This document shows, in pieces, positions 7,616-16,395 of a DNA stretch of 27,500 nucleotides. The translations under genes and the position numbers were made by a program. Below the pieces are notes generated by a model. That model did no database searches, was not told the DNA's origin, and saw only the letters and a list, made by a program, of their open reading frames with translations. This stretch comes from Baffinella frigidus. Lineage: Eukaryota > Cryptophyceae > Cryptomonadales > Baffinellaceae. Every line of letters begins with the position of its first letter. Position 1 is the first letter of the stretch. The DNA is taken from the NCBI GenBank assembly GCA_026770585.1, contig MU646343.1, forward strand, positions 1,161,349 to 1,188,848, written 5' to 3'.

Positions 7616-8380
7616 GCGCACGGGGCCACAGGTAGACTGTCTCGTGAATGGAATAAACCGTGCTCGGTGTGTCAAGTAGCCTTTCTCGCGCGACTGTGCT
7701 GTGCTGGCGCTCATCCAACCTTGAAAGCAGTTCTCAAATCTGCCGGCCACAAAAACGATGAAACAATGCCAAAGGTTCACGATTTAGTCGACCTATGCCG
7801 CAACCTGTGCCATCTGCCAGTTGTTTGTATTGTGTTCCAGTGCGGGGCAGCAAGGGGGTCACGAGGGGGTTTCGTGAATACACCATACGTGAATGGTCCT
7901 AGGACCTTGTGGTACAGGGGTCTCTCGAAGTTCAGGCACTACAGATAAAGGTACACATCTATATTTGGTTTGAAGACCTTAGTAAGTTAAGGACCCAAAA
8001 ACGAAGGGTCTTTGAGGACCGTACACACCTGTTCGGCGGACCTTCGCAAAAGTTAAGGACCGCACACCCACCGCAGAAAGAAATTGGCCTAACATCGCTT
8101 ACCCCCCCTCCCCCGGAGAATGGAGCTATAGCGAATTTTCGGGCCGAAAAAAATGCCAGGTTCCCGATTGGTGCATCGTTGAAAATTGCAGCTAACCCCA
8201 CCCAATCCACCCTGTGACCAGATTCCACCAGCAAGGAACATCAGCAAGTTTCTGAATTGAAGATAAAGCTGGCTCTTATGAGGCTGGCAGTTAGGATCTC
8301 GCTGGACAAACTATCTCGGCCCTCCTCTACCATCAGAATGTGTACTTTACCCTGATTGTACCCCGATTTAAACCCGTAGC
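7616..8380. other. No gene supported
   Basis: Open frames here lack splice partners or recognisable motifs. AAGTTAAGGAC occurs twice (about 7984 and 8051). A CAGGGGTCTCTCG at about 7914 may be a lone decayed MITE end. Confidence 0.5.
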
Positions 8381-8384
8381 CCTA

Positions 8385-8794
8385 ATTTCAACGCTAAACG
8401 CTAAACCCTAAACGCTCAACGCTAAACCCTAAACCCTAAACCCTTAACCCTGCACCCTAAACCCTAAACCCCAAGCCCTAAAACATAAACCCTAAAGCCT
8501 CATCCCTGAACCCTAAACTCCTACCACTAAACCCTAAACCTTTGACACTGAACCCTGGACCCTGGGCCCTGAAACCCAAACCCAAAATCCCTAAACCCTG
8601 AACCTAAATCCTAAACCCTTAACCCTTAACCCTGGACCCTGGACCTCAAAAACCTAAACCCAAAACCCCTAAACCCTAAACCTAAACCCTACACCCTCAA
8701 CCCTAAACCTTGAACCATAAACCCTAAACCTTAAACCTCGAACCCTAAACCCTGAACCTGAACCCTGAACCCTAAATCATGAACCCTAAACCCT
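8385..8794 (-). repeat. Interstitial telomere-like tract, C-rich strand, left half
   Basis: About 410 bp of CCCTAAA variants with CCCTGAA, CCCTTAA and CCCTGGA. Together with 9734-10235 it forms one tract split by the element at 8795-9733. The orientation is opposite to 3425-4573. Confidence 0.9.
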
Positions 8795-9733
8795 ATCCCT
8801 TAAGTGCCCAGGCCGAGGTCGGCAAATTTGCCGACCTGGGAATAGCGGGGCAAAAACTGCCCGTGGCGCGGGCGTACAGTTGATGTTAGTGCTCTGGGGT
8901 TTAGTAGGCACCATCATCCTGCGAAATGCAAAGTTTGACAGCGCTCCGAGTCCGACAAGTTGACTTTCCACTGCCAAACCACCACATCAATTGCCCCTAA
9001 ATAGCTTAGAGCTTACAAATCGATGCGAAACAGCCCGTACAGCATGCCTACGCTTGATGTGAGTGTCTGGGGAAGCAGTAGGCACCATGTGGCAGCACCG
9101 TGCAAAATTTGACAGCGACCCGAATCCGGAAAGTTCACTTGGAAGACGAGAACATGCACCATTTGCCCCTCCTGCGGGTCTCCGACCGAAACACGGATGA
9201 GCGGATTCACCGCCCATCGCCCGCGCTGCGGGCGATGGTGCAAAGGGCAGCCTTCTGCCCCTGGGACCTGGGGAGCGTGTCCAGCCGCTGGGCGCACAGC
9301 GCCCAGCCCGGATTCGCCAGTTTCGGGCGTTTCTAGCCGCTGGGCGCTGAGCGCCCAGCCCGGATTCGCCAGTTTCGGGCGTTTTGCAGCCGGTGTAGCC
9401 GCCGCATCCTCCTGCCATTGCTCCTCCGACCTGCCATGGGCTGCTCCTTGCAAGGTTGTCCAGCAGACTGATCCCTTTCCCAAGGTTCAGAGCCGATGCA
9501 CGGCCGTTCCCCCCCTCAGCCGCCCCCCGCTGACCGCTGCTGCAACGGCCACTCTCAGCGGCACCATTCCGGGCCATCTTGGCCGATCGTGGACCTGGGC
9601 ATGGCGTTGGAAAGCCCCAGAGCCCAGCTCTCCCCTCCATCTTCCCGTGAGCGCGAATTCGGGACGGTTCACACTTTATTAAAAAAACGATCTCCAGGTC
9701 GGCAAATTTGCAGACCTGGGCACTTAAGGGATA
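8795..9733 (-). mobile_element. Long TATCCCTTAAGTG-family element, 0.94 kb
   Basis: The ends TATCCCTTAAGTGCCCAGG and CCTGGGCACTTAAGGGATA are inverted repeats. Each is followed inward by a subterminal palindrome of the type GGTCGGCAAATTTGCCGACC. It is inserted in a CCCTAAA tract. Inside are a diverged ~105-bp tandem duplication (about 8880-8985 and 9055-9160, sharing TTTGACAGCG) and a 54-bp tandem repeat (about 9284-9391) containing TTCGCCAGTTTCGGGCG. A shorter relative with the same plan lies at about 19268-19804. Confidence 0.75.
8987..9640 (-). CDS. ORF inside the long TIR element
   Basis: 217-aa frame on the minus strand. The internal segment starting at about 9580, MARNGAAESGRCSSGQRG, aligns with the start of the ORF in the related element at 19346-19645 (MARNGASARAD). 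A peptide KRPKLANPGW in the +1 frame at about 9385 matches KKRPELANPG/KKRPKLANSG of the relative, so at least one frameshift separates the two halves. No transposase signature (DDE/D triad, zinc finger) is seen. It may be a captured host fragment or the remnant of an element-encoded protein. The GC-rich composition makes chance ORFs likely; conservation between the two elements is the only support. Confidence 0.3.
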   Translation of the reverse strand: MEGRAGLWGFPTPCPGPRSAKMARNGAAESGRCSSGQRGAAEGGNGRASALNLGKGISLLDNLARSSPWQVGGAMAGGCGGYTGCKTPETGESGLGAQRPAARNARNWRIRAGRCAPSGWTRSPGPRGRRLPFAPSPAARAMGGESAHPCFGRRPAGGANGACSRLPSELSGFGSLSNFARCCHMVPTASPDTHIKRRHAVRAVSHRFVSSKLFRGN

Positions 9734-10235
9734 CTCTAAACCTTAAATCTCAAACCCTGACCCCAAATCCTATCCTCTCAACCCGGAACCCTCAGCTCCA
9801 AACCTAAAACCTTAAACCCTGAACCATAACCCCTGAACCCTGAACCCTAAACCGCAAACCCTAAACCGCAAATCCTAAATCCTAAACCCTAAACTCTGAA
9901 CCCTCAACCCCAAACCCCAAACCCTGAACCCTAAACCCTCAACCCTGAACCCTAACCCCTCACCCCTGAACCCTGAACACTAAACCCTGAACCAAAAACC
10001 CTGAACCCAAAACCCTGAACCCAAAAACCCAGACCCTAACTCCTAACACCTAACCCCTAAACCCCAAAACCTGAACCCGAAACCCTGAACCCAAAACCCC
10101 AAACCCTAAACCCTGAACCCTCACCCCTAAACCCTAAATCCTAAACAACCCTAAACTCCAAGCTCTAACCTCTCAATCCTTACCGCGCAACACGAAACCC
10201 TAAACCCTAACCCTGAACCCCAAACCTTAACCTCC
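9734..10235 (-). repeat. Interstitial telomere-like tract, C-rich strand, right half
   Basis: About 500 bp of degenerate CCCTAAA, CCCTGAA and CCCCAAA units. It continues the tract at 8385-8794 on the other side of the inserted element. Confidence 0.9.
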
Positions 10236-10244
10236 CAACCCTGA

Positions 10245-10305
10245 CTCTGGGGATAACCCCATGTAGGCATAGCCGGAGTGACTTTACACAAGTCACATCC
10301 TACAA
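10245..10305 (+). repeat. Short dispersed repeat, also at 11863-11915
   Basis: TCTGGGGA, CCC.TGTAGG, GGAGTGACTTTAC and AGTCACATCC occur in the same order at both sites. No frame or ends defined. Confidence 0.5.
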
Positions 10306-10877
10306 GTATTATAGAACACGGTTCCTTCCGTTCCTCCAGGAGGAACCCGGAGGAACCTGGGGACATCTCTTCCCACGTGCGGGAAATCCTGTTCCTCTTC
10401 AGTGAATCACACAGCCGACACGCGAGCTCCGCCCGCATGTCTCCCTTCTAGCCTGTGTCCTACAGCAGAGGTTTGAGTCCTGGTTCCCCTCGCGACTTGC
10501 GAGCGACACAGCTGGCGACCTGCCGGCAACGGACCAAGGCACACGCGATCCTTCCGGAGCGCGGTCACACCCGCGACACGGACCAGAACATTCAACGGTT
10601 TTGGAAAGGTGTTGACAATTGGGCTGACTCAACCGGTCTTCCCCCCGAGGGGGTCCAGGGTTCAGAGTCAGATCAACTGTGGGTCTAATGAAGGACAGCA
10701 CACCGAACGAGTTGAGCGCGTGCCTTGAATGTACAGGGATACCCGGGCTAAGAACACCCTTGGTTGAGCCTGGGTCGGGGTTGTGTCTGTGTTCTTAAAT
10801 CAGCACAAGAGGGTTGACACAACGTGAGATCTAGTCAACTCGCTGGGATCAAATCAAGAACACGCAGCCAGGAAATC
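10306..10877. other. No gene supported
   Basis: Minus-strand open frames at 10399-10701 have no recognisable motif or splice partner. CACACCGA.CGAGTTGAGCG with GTGCCTT is repeated at about 10700 and 10957. Confidence 0.45.
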
Positions 10878-10927
10878 CGGTGCGGGTTCTCAAGTTCTGG
10901 GTTCTTGCAACACAAATATCCCTATGT
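10878..10927 (+). repeat. Dispersed ~50-bp repeat, also at 17940-17992 and 18394-18448
   Basis: All three contain CCGGTGC, a GGGTT-rich middle and A.ATATCCCT near the end. At 17940-17992 the family ends where a TATCCCTTAAGTG element begins. Confidence 0.5.
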
Positions 10928-11073
10928 ACTAGATTTAAGGTCCACATTTAAGGTCCACACCGACCGAGTTGAGCGAGTGCCTTCATTGTACTGATTTTTC
11001 CACCCAGCGCTTCTGCAGGCTTGAAATTTGAAGGCCCGCACACCGACGGGCTTCAAACGCCGTTTCTTTAAAC

Positions 11074-11167
11074 GCGATCCGAAAGCAAAAATGCTTTCTC
11101 TGGAGTCCTTTCTACGGAAGGGCGTGTCGTTGGCATATGTTGGGCGAAATTAAAACCTCAAGGACCT
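11074..11167 (+). repeat. Dispersed repeat family R1, copy 2
   Basis: GCGATCCGAAAGCAAAA, CTACGGAAGGGCGTGTCGTT and TTAAAACCTCAAGGAC match the other R1 copies in order. The inverted pair GCAAAAATGC gives a small hairpin. Confidence 0.7.
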
Positions 11168-11408
11168 AAATTTCGGCCCGTGATACAGGGGTTAATCGAG
11201 AAGCCATGCATGTAGACGTTTATTCCCCACGAAGGCTGAGAGTGATCCACTAATACTGGCCACCTCGGCCACTTGTGGCCACAAGTTGACCCTACTAAGT
11301 GGACCGCACTAAGGATCACTCTCAAAGGCCCGGAGGCTTCTGATCCGGATCAGAAGCCTAATGTCCACACAAATGACTTCTCTCTCTCCTCGACGCGGGC
11401 CCGTCCTA

Positions 11409-11591
11409 CAGGGGTACCTCGCTCATAAGAAACCGCTCCCCCCCTAAGTCCCTACAGTAGGCCTAGAGAGATTGATAATTTATTGCCAAACAACCAGCGT
11501 CAGCGCAGCACATGCTACGCATTGTGCCTATGTCTAGGGCCCTATGGTGGCCCTAGGCGGGGGGCAGTTTCTTATGAGCGAGGTACTCCTG
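11409..11591. mobile_element. CAGGGGTACC MITE with internal 65-bp insertion
   Basis: Standard ends, TA on both sides, and an immediate outer direct repeat GGGCCCGTCC on each flank (10 bp). The element core is interrupted by about 65 bp between two copies of GCCTA (11461-11465 and 11526-11530), so a second unrelated insertion sits inside it. Confidence 0.8.
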
Positions 11592-11660
11592 TAGGGCCCG
11601 TCCGCACACGGTGGCAGGTTCTCAGTTATGAAGAAACGCAGGAATAACAGTCGGAGCCAC

Positions 11661-11860
11661 GTTCTTAAAAATTAAGAACCGCAACCCCTCAAAAACGCTT
11701 CGTTCTTATCAGAACCTTTTCGGATGTACGAGGTACCCCATGTGCCAGAAATTGTATCCAGCAACTCTACGAAGGTGGATACAGGGGTCCCTCGCCCATA
11801 AGAAACGGTTCTGATAAGAACGAGGTTTTTTTAAGGGCGACGGTTCTCGCTGTTAAGAAC
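11661..11860. mobile_element. Foldback element, 200 bp
   Basis: Arms 11661-11716 and 11807-11860 are imperfect inverted repeats: GTTCTTA...AGAACC against GGTTCTG...TTAAGAAC, including TCGTTCTTATCAGAACC exactly. The loop holds ACGAGGTACCCC and TACAGGGGTCCCTCGCCCATA, which look like decayed CAGGGGTACC MITE ends. Confidence 0.6.
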
Positions 11861-11928
11861 TCTGGGGACACAGTCCCGTGTAGGACGACTGGAGTGACTT
11901 TACCACAGTCACATCCACTAGAAGTAGA

Positions 11929-12032
11929 TATCCCTGAAGTGACGAGGGTGTCAAAATCGACCCCCAAAAGGTCCTAGGCAGGTCCTAGGGCCCTACAGTA
12001 GGGCGTATGCGCCTACTGGCCACTTAAGGGAT
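11929..12032 (+). mobile_element. TATCCCTTAAGTG-family MITE, 104 bp
   Basis: The left end TATCCCTGAAGTG and right end CACTTAAGGGATA are inverted repeats. Inward lie GTCAAAATCGACCCC and the core AGGTCCTAGGCAGGTCCTAG. It is exactly the same length as the copy at 17989-18092. Confidence 0.75.
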
Positions 12033-12095
12033 AGGCCGCACGTGCTGTGGATCCCCTGTTCCCTCCAGTGAAGCCTTTCTCGCACACGATGTCTA

Positions 12096-12213
12096 CAGGG
12101 GTACCTCGCTCATAAGAAAGTGCCTCCCCCTAGGACCCTACAGTAGGCCTATGCCTAGGGTCCTATGGTGGTCCTAGGGGGGGGGGCGCTTTCTTCTGAG
12201 CGAGGTACTCCTG
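12096..12213. mobile_element. CAGGGGTACC MITE, 118 bp
   Basis: Terminal repeats of about 25 bp (CAGGGGTACCTCGCTCATAA...), TA on both sides, palindromic CCTAGG-rich core. Followed by another copy only 28 bp away. Confidence 0.85.
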
Positions 12214-12241
12214 TACGTGTGTCACTAGCGCCTGATCGCTA

Positions 12242-12371
12242 CAGGGGTACCTCGCTCATAAGAAGCCGACCCTCCCCTAGGACCCCTCCCCTAGGACCAT
12301 CATAGGGCCCTCGGCATAGGCCTACTGTAGGGTCCTACGGTGGTGCGGATTCGCATGAGCGAGGTACCCCT
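12242..12371. mobile_element. CAGGGGTACC MITE with duplicated inner block
   Basis: Left end CAGGGGTACCTCGCTCATAA; the right end is GAGCGAGGTACCCC, running directly into an R1 repeat (TTTAGGTCC) instead of CTGTA. The inner CTCCCCTAGGACC block is doubled. Nested or adjacent to R1. Confidence 0.7.
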
Positions 12372-12373
12372 TT

Positions 12374-12470
12374 AGGTCCTTTAGGTTTTGATTTCTCCCA
12401 ACATGGCCCAACGACACGCCTTTCCGTAGAAAAGATCTGCAGAAAAAGCATTTTTGCTTTCGGATCGCGT
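12374..12470 (-). repeat. Dispersed repeat family R1, copy 3 (inverted)
   Basis: AGGTCCTTTAGGTTTT, CCCAACATGGCCCAACGACA, AAAGCATTTTTGCTTT and CGGATCGCGT in family order, reversed relative to copies 1 and 2. Confidence 0.75.
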
Positions 12471-12650
12471 CTAGCTCTCCAGTGCACCCTGTACGATGCG
12501 CCAGAGGTTATGAGCCCGGGAAGACAGGGTCGTTCAAGGGGTCCCGAGTGGTACAACCTTGGAAATTGTACATGGAGGGCCTGTGCATGTACGCACCTCT
12601 GCCATGTGCGAACACGGCGCGTTGGGTTGTATCTTCTTCTGGGCGAGGTA

Positions 12651-12776
12651 CAGGGGTACCTCGCTCATAAGAAACCGACCCCCCCGTAGGACCCTACAGT
12701 TTCGATTTAGGCATATGCCTAGGGCCGTAGGTGGTCCTGGGGGGGGGAGCGGTTTCTTGTGGGCGAGGTACCCCTG
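12651..12776. mobile_element. CAGGGGTACC MITE
   Basis: Ends CAGGGGTACCTCGCTCATAA and GGGCGAGGTACCCCTG with TA. A further CCCCTGTA follows at once, and a GGGCGAGG precedes the left end, so remnants of a second end lie outside it. The core contains an additional TTTCGATTTAGG. Confidence 0.75.
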
Positions 12777-13150
12777 TACCCCTGTACAGAGAGCCTTTCT
12801 TGCATTCGCAACCCTCTCTCGAGGGTTGTCGCAAGTTTCCAGTCAATACACGCACGCGCAGAACCTGGTGCTCAAGGAAATCCCCGCCCTACCTGTACAC
12901 ACGAGAAGCTGAGGAGTCGCAAGACTTTCCAAACGTACAACTGTATACGAGTGCCCGCCACACACAGTTTCCGCTCACAGCACAGACACCTCCAGCCAGG
13001 TTCGCCGAATCTCGCTTCATTTCATCATGAACAACACACAGCAGTCTAGAGAAGCAAGCAAGAGACCCCCCTGGCCTCCTACTCGCGCCCCTCCCCCCGT
13101 CGAGCGGTGGCGCCCCGCAGCCCGGCACCTCCCGCGCTAGTCCCCCCCTG
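12777..13150. other. 3' flank of the coiled-coil gene
   Basis: No independent gene is supported. Open frames on both strands lack motifs. The sequence lies downstream of the minus-strand stop at 13163-13161 and probably holds its 3' untranslated region and terminator; no conserved polyadenylation signal was picked out. Confidence 0.4.
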
Positions 13151-13160
13151 GTCGAGTCAT

Positions 13161-14375
13161 CTACTTGGCCTCCTCCTCGGCAGCCTCCTCCTTCGCGGGG
13201 GGGGAGGGGTAGAGGATGTTGTGCATCTCGTTGACGTCCATTGAGATTTCCATCTCGTCGTAGTGCTCGCGCGCGAGATCCCCCGCATACTTCTCGCGAA
13301 GCGACGCCCCCTGCTCAGCATCCTTCGCAAGCTTGCCCTGCTCCTCCGTGAGCTGCTCCTCCAAGCGCGCAAGGTCCGCCTCCTCCGCCTTGAGCTCCGC
13401 CTCCAGCTGCGACTTTTCGGCGTCAGAGAGCGAGTCGGACGCGTCAATGTGCTTCCCAAGGGTCTCGATGAACGACTTGTCCGCGTTGATCTCCGCCTCA
13501 ATGTTGGTGATCTCAGTCTGGTCCGCATACTCCACCTCAAGCTGCTTGTTGAGCAGGGCCTCGTCGGCCTCGGTCGCCTCGTGCGCCGCCTCCTCCTCCG
13601 CCTGCTCGACCGCCTCCGCGTGGAGCACCGCCTCGCCGTCCGCCACGGCGTTGCGGGACATCTTCTCGTGCGCGTGGAGCGCCGTGATGTCGTGCTCGAT
13701 CTCCATCATCTTGCTCTCGAGAACCTTCAGGGAGTTCTCAAGCGAGAGGATCTGCTGGTCAAGCTGCGCCGCCTCCTCCGCCGTGAGGCCACCCTCCTTC
13801 TCCTTGTCCATGTTGATCTGGTCGAACTTCTCCTTGGCAAGGAGCTTGAGCTCCGCAAGGGTCTTCTGGAGCGCGAGCTCGTGGGCAACGTCCGCCTCGT
13901 CGTTCCTGCGGTCCTGCGCGATCTTCGCCTGCAGCTTCGCTTCAAGCTCCTTGGTGTTAGCGATCGCCTGGATCTCCTTCTTCAGGTCCCCGATCTGCGA
14001 CTCGAGCGCGTTGGCCTCGCCCGCAGCGCCGCGGGAGGCAGCGTGCGCGCCGGCAACAGCCGAGATGGCGGGCACAGCCGCGACGATGGGCTCAGCCGCC
14101 TCCTCCTCCCCAGCCGCCTCCTCCTCGAGCATGGTGAACTGGGTCGCCTTGCGGTCAAGGGAATACCCCAGGCGCCGCGCGACACGATCCGCACCAGTCG
14201 CGAGCTCAACCTTGTTGCTGTTGGCCTGCACGGTGAGGCCAACGACGGCCGCCACGGCCACGAGGGCCAGGATGGCAGTGCCAGCGACGAGGCGCATGTT
14301 CACCGCACGGCGGTTTGACGTCTTCGTCGGGTACCGCTCATTGATGTCGAGCAGCACAGACTCCTCCTGCGGCAT
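13161..14375 (-). CDS. Type II membrane-anchored coiled-coil protein, 404 aa
   Basis: Single open frame with strong GC3 codon bias. ATG at 14375 follows CAACC, a reasonable eukaryotic start context; an upstream CTGTGTGCAG just before it could be the acceptor of a 5'-UTR intron. Residues 1-26 are hydrophilic. Residues 27-50 form a single hydrophobic segment (MRLVAGTAILALVAVAAVVG) preceded by basic NRR, which suggests an N-in, C-out membrane anchor or uncleaved signal. Residues 85-120 are Ala/Glu-rich and low in complexity. About 120-370 is a long Glu/Lys/Ala/Leu heptad-like coiled coil, with short breaks near 195-200 and 310-316. The C-terminus is acidic, ending EEAAEEEAK. No enzyme motif is seen and the family is unrecognised. 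A structural or tethering role at a membrane is inferred from architecture only. Long open frames on the opposite strand are shadows. Confidence 0.85.
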   Translation of the reverse strand: MPQEESVLLDINERYPTKTSNRRAVNMRLVAGTAILALVAVAAVVGLTVQANSNKVELATGADRVARRLGYSLDRKATQFTMLEEEAAGEEEAAEPIVAAVPAISAVAGAHAASRGAAGEANALESQIGDLKKEIQAIANTKELEAKLQAKIAQDRRNDEADVAHELALQKTLAELKLLAKEKFDQINMDKEKEGGLTAEEAAQLDQQILSLENSLKVLESKMMEIEHDITALHAHEKMSRNAVADGEAVLHAEAVEQAEEEAAHEATEADEALLNKQLEVEYADQTEITNIEAEINADKSFIETLGKHIDASDSLSDAEKSQLEAELKAEEADLARLEEQLTEEQGKLAKDAEQGASLREKYAGDLAREHYDEMEISMDVNEMHNILYPSPPAKEEAAEEEAK

Positions 14376-14434
14376 GGTTGATACCGCCTGCACACAGGGA
14401 AGGAAGTGAGAAATTGGTATCACGACACCAACCT

Positions 14435-14944
14435 TCAGCTTAACACCACGGGATTCCTCCTGAGTTGCCCACCCTTGCTCTCGACAGCCACCACGCCCGA
14501 CTCCCACGCGCAGCTACTGGGTCCCGGCAACCCGCACTCCCTGCTCCCGGGCAGAGCCGCCCGACCGGGCCAAAAGCAAACCCGCCCCCGATCACACTGC
14601 CGAGTCCGGGCCGATGCAGCTGCACAATCCACCAGGGTGCCGCCAAAAGGTCTCCGAGCAGCTCGCCGCACCGCAGGCCGCCAGCCAGGACCGGAGCTGG
14701 CCGCGCCCCAGCCACGTCGACGTGCTGGGGAGCTCTGAAGAGAGCAGCTCCCACAGCCTCCTCCGGCCGCCCCGCCTCCCGAAAACGCGGCGAACCGCTC
14801 CTGCAGTCTAATATCCACCCCACAGCGCTGTCCACACCCCTGGAGAACCCCCTTTAGCGTCGGCAGGGGCGGCTCAAGTGGGGAAAGCGCCATTACCTTG
14901 GATTCTGTGCGGCTCTTGGGGAGTTGAGTAACGTTTTCAACCAA
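14435..14944 (-). CDS. Candidate divergent gene start, minus strand
   Basis: The minus frame from ATG 14944 reads MVENVTQLPKSRTESK, then (from an internal ATG at 14893) MALSPLEPPLPTLKGVLQGC and RLQERFAAF. It continues as Gly/Ser/Arg-rich sequence that is less protein-like; alternative frames with introns are possible. GTAATG just after TESK could itself be a splice donor. The start lies about 110 bp from the LYR gene start on the other strand, so the two would share a promoter. The N-terminal part is conserved in the inverted duplicate (16889 onward), but the downstream part is not. Function unknown. Confidence 0.3.
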   Translation of the reverse strand: MVENVTQLPKSRTESKVMALSPLEPPLPTLKGVLQGCGQRCGVDIRLQERFAAFSGGGAAGGGCGSCSLQSSPARRRGWGAASSGPGWRPAVRRAARRPFGGTLVDCAAASARTRQCDRGRVCFWPGRAALPGSRECGLPGPSSCAWESGVVAVESKGGQLRRNPVVLS

Positions 14945-15124
14945 CCGATTGACTTTTACAAAGTTGAGAGGCTCATAACCTAGAATCAGAACATTTCATT
15001 CTTAAGTCAACTAAAATGCTGTTGTGGTTGACTTGAGGTCAAATTGCAGGGGAAATGCTCGCCCAATCCCTCCGTCGGGGAGCGCGCACTGCCGCGGCTC
15101 CCAACCTCTCTTCCGCTCTGTGGC
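14782..15124 (+). repeat. Inverted duplication, left arm (343 bp)
   Basis: Covers the start of the minus-strand candidate, the intergenic promoter and the first ~70 bp of LYR exon 1. The complement lies at 16744-17095. Examples of exact pairing are CCACAGCGCTGTCCACACCC and AACGTTTTCAACCAACCGAT. The arms differ by scattered substitutions and small indels. Confidence 0.85.
14945..15054. promoter_or_regulatory. Putative bidirectional promoter
   Basis: 110 bp of AT-richer DNA between the divergent start codons at 14944 (minus) and 15055 (plus). Both translation starts and this spacer are included in the inverted duplication. No TATA box was recognised. Inference from gene arrangement. Confidence 0.35.
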
Positions 15125-15696
15125 TACAGCGCCCGGACCGATGCCCCCCCAACTCCGCATCAGCGCCCGCTGGCGGCGCCCGCTGGGCGGTCTCGTATTC
15201 CTCGACCGACTACGACCCCGTGCCGCTCGCGTCGGAGGGCCCGAAGCCGAGCGTGGACATCACGCGGCGCGAGACGCTGACGCTCTTCCGAGAGTGTCTA
15301 CGCACCGCGAAGTTGTTCACCTGGAATGACAAGGACGGTATCCCTTGGCGCGACAAGCTCGTCGCCTCCGCCCGCAAGGTGCGCCGCCATCTTTGTCCTA
15401 AGCGAAAATGCGGTAATCCAGGACAGCTCGGAGCAATGGATTTCAAAGTGCCCGGGCGATGCTGGGTACTTTGTCTTGATCCAGACTGCAAGTGCTCAAT
15501 GCTTTTCTCCTGGCTACTTGACCTAAATACTGCACTCACTTCACTGGGTGCAAGCAAAGCACACTGAATCCTGAAGCCCCGAACCCGGCAGGAGTTCGAG
15601 GACGCCAAGTTCGAGCGCGACCCCGAGATCATCGCGCGGCTGCTCGTCGTAGGGTCCGAGTCAATCGAAAAGCTTGCCGACCGCATGGCTAACAAG
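15055..15696 (+). CDS. LYR-motif protein, mitochondrial type, exons 1-2
   Basis: Exon 1 is 15055-15378 (108 codons, donor GTGCGC). Exon 2 is 15592-15696 (35 codons, acceptor CCCGGCAG, donor GTGCGC); both are phase 0. The start gives a basic, Ser/Ala-rich, acid-free leader (MLAQSLRRGARTAAAPNLSS) typical of mitochondrial import. Residues about 73-108 hold the LYR-type core ETLTLFRECLRTAKLF, with the tyrosine replaced by phenylalanine, and WRDKLVASARK. Exon 2 adds EFEDAKFERDPEIIARLLVV and a helix ending ADRMANK. This matches the Complex1_LYR/LYRM family, small three-helix mitochondrial proteins that act in respiratory-complex or Fe-S cluster assembly, often with acyl carrier protein. Which LYRM member this is cannot be told. 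Intron 1 stays in frame with a Cys-rich read-through to a stop at about 15567. Confidence 0.8.
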
Positions 15697-15731
15697 GTGC
15701 GCCACGCCTCTCGGGCCTGGTGGCGAGACGG

Positions 15732-15946
15732 CTACCACCAGCAACCCGTTGCAGCTTATAACCGGGTCGGGTACTGTTGTAATTTTCAGGTAACCCGGAC
15801 AAATCTGTCCATATCTCCCGTCAGCAATTCCGAGCCCCCTAGGGCTTGCTACCGTAGGGTCCTAACGAAAATACCAAAAAAAAACAAATTCGTCGCCGGA
15901 TGCTTGCCAGGATCCGGCAAAAGCCGCTACGGGGTGCTGGTGGTAG
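15732..15946. mobile_element. CCACCAGCAACC-family TIR element in LYR intron 2
   Basis: Ends CTACCACCAGCAACCCG and GGTGCTGGTGGTAG, inverted repeats of about 26 bp with a few differences. They share the family start with the element at 4158-4457. The interior has several short hairpins (GCCGGAT...ATCCGGC) and an AT-rich run. It lies 35 bp after the exon-2 donor. Confidence 0.75.
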
Positions 15947-16183
15947 GGAAGCTGGGTGGTAGAGAAGTGTAGCTGTTGATTTGAGAATGAGTCCACGGCA
16001 GGGAGAGTTTTGCTCCGGGTATGAGTCGCGGGTGCACCCGCCTTTGAATAACGGCCACGTCACACCTAACAAACACACCGACTTGCTCACCAACCGGCCA
16101 AGGAAGCAAGTGTTGCTCCGCTCTGTTCTCGGTAAAGCGAGGGACATCGAGATTGCTCACGCGGGATCCTTGTGCACGTGCAG

Positions 16184-16264
16184 GCGAGGAAAGTGGCTGC
16201 GGATGAGCAGCACCTTCTGGATCCGAACCCTGCGCGCGCGCGCGCCGTCATGGCTGAGGAGGAG
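16184..16264 (+). CDS. Probable exon 3 of the LYR-motif gene
   Basis: The acceptor-like GTGCACGTGCAG precedes 27 phase-0 codons reading ARKVAADEQHLLDPNPARAR then AVMAEEE, ending at a GTGCGA donor (16265). The phase matches exon 2 and the donor type matches exons 1 and 2. Helical, charged composition suits a C-terminal extension of the LYR protein. The join is inferred from phase and spacing. Confidence 0.5.
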
Positions 16265-16284
16265 GTGCGATCCACGCAGGGCTG

Positions 16285-16395
16285 CAGGGGGGTTATTCAA
16301 AAGTCAATTTTCGAGGGAAAATGGTATTCAAAAGTCAATTTTGGAAGAAAACGGCTCCAAGAACGAGGAAACGGCTCCAAGAACGAGCATGGAAT
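16285..16395 (+). repeat. AAAAGTCAATTT repeat, also at 25340-25510
   Basis: TTATTCAAAAGTCAATTT (16291-16308) recurs as TATTCAAAAGTCAATTT (16325 onward) and at about 25345 and 25495. GGCTCCAAGAACGA is doubled (16351, 16371) and recurs near 25424. At 25345 and 25495 it follows duplicated exon ends. Confidence 0.55.

Noticed and set aside
10399-10701. Minus-strand 100-aa frame and a GGTTTGAGTCC resembling a tRNA T-arm
   Set aside because: No matching acceptor, D or anticodon stems for a tRNA. The frame has no recognisable domain or splice partners.
13263-14409. Plus-strand open frames of 351 and 358 aa
   Set aside because: They lie antisense to the coiled-coil gene and consist of Leu/Arg- or Ser/Ala-rich low-complexity sequence, the expected shadows of GC-rich Glu/Ala/Lys codons. 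The minus frame has the membrane segment and heptads.
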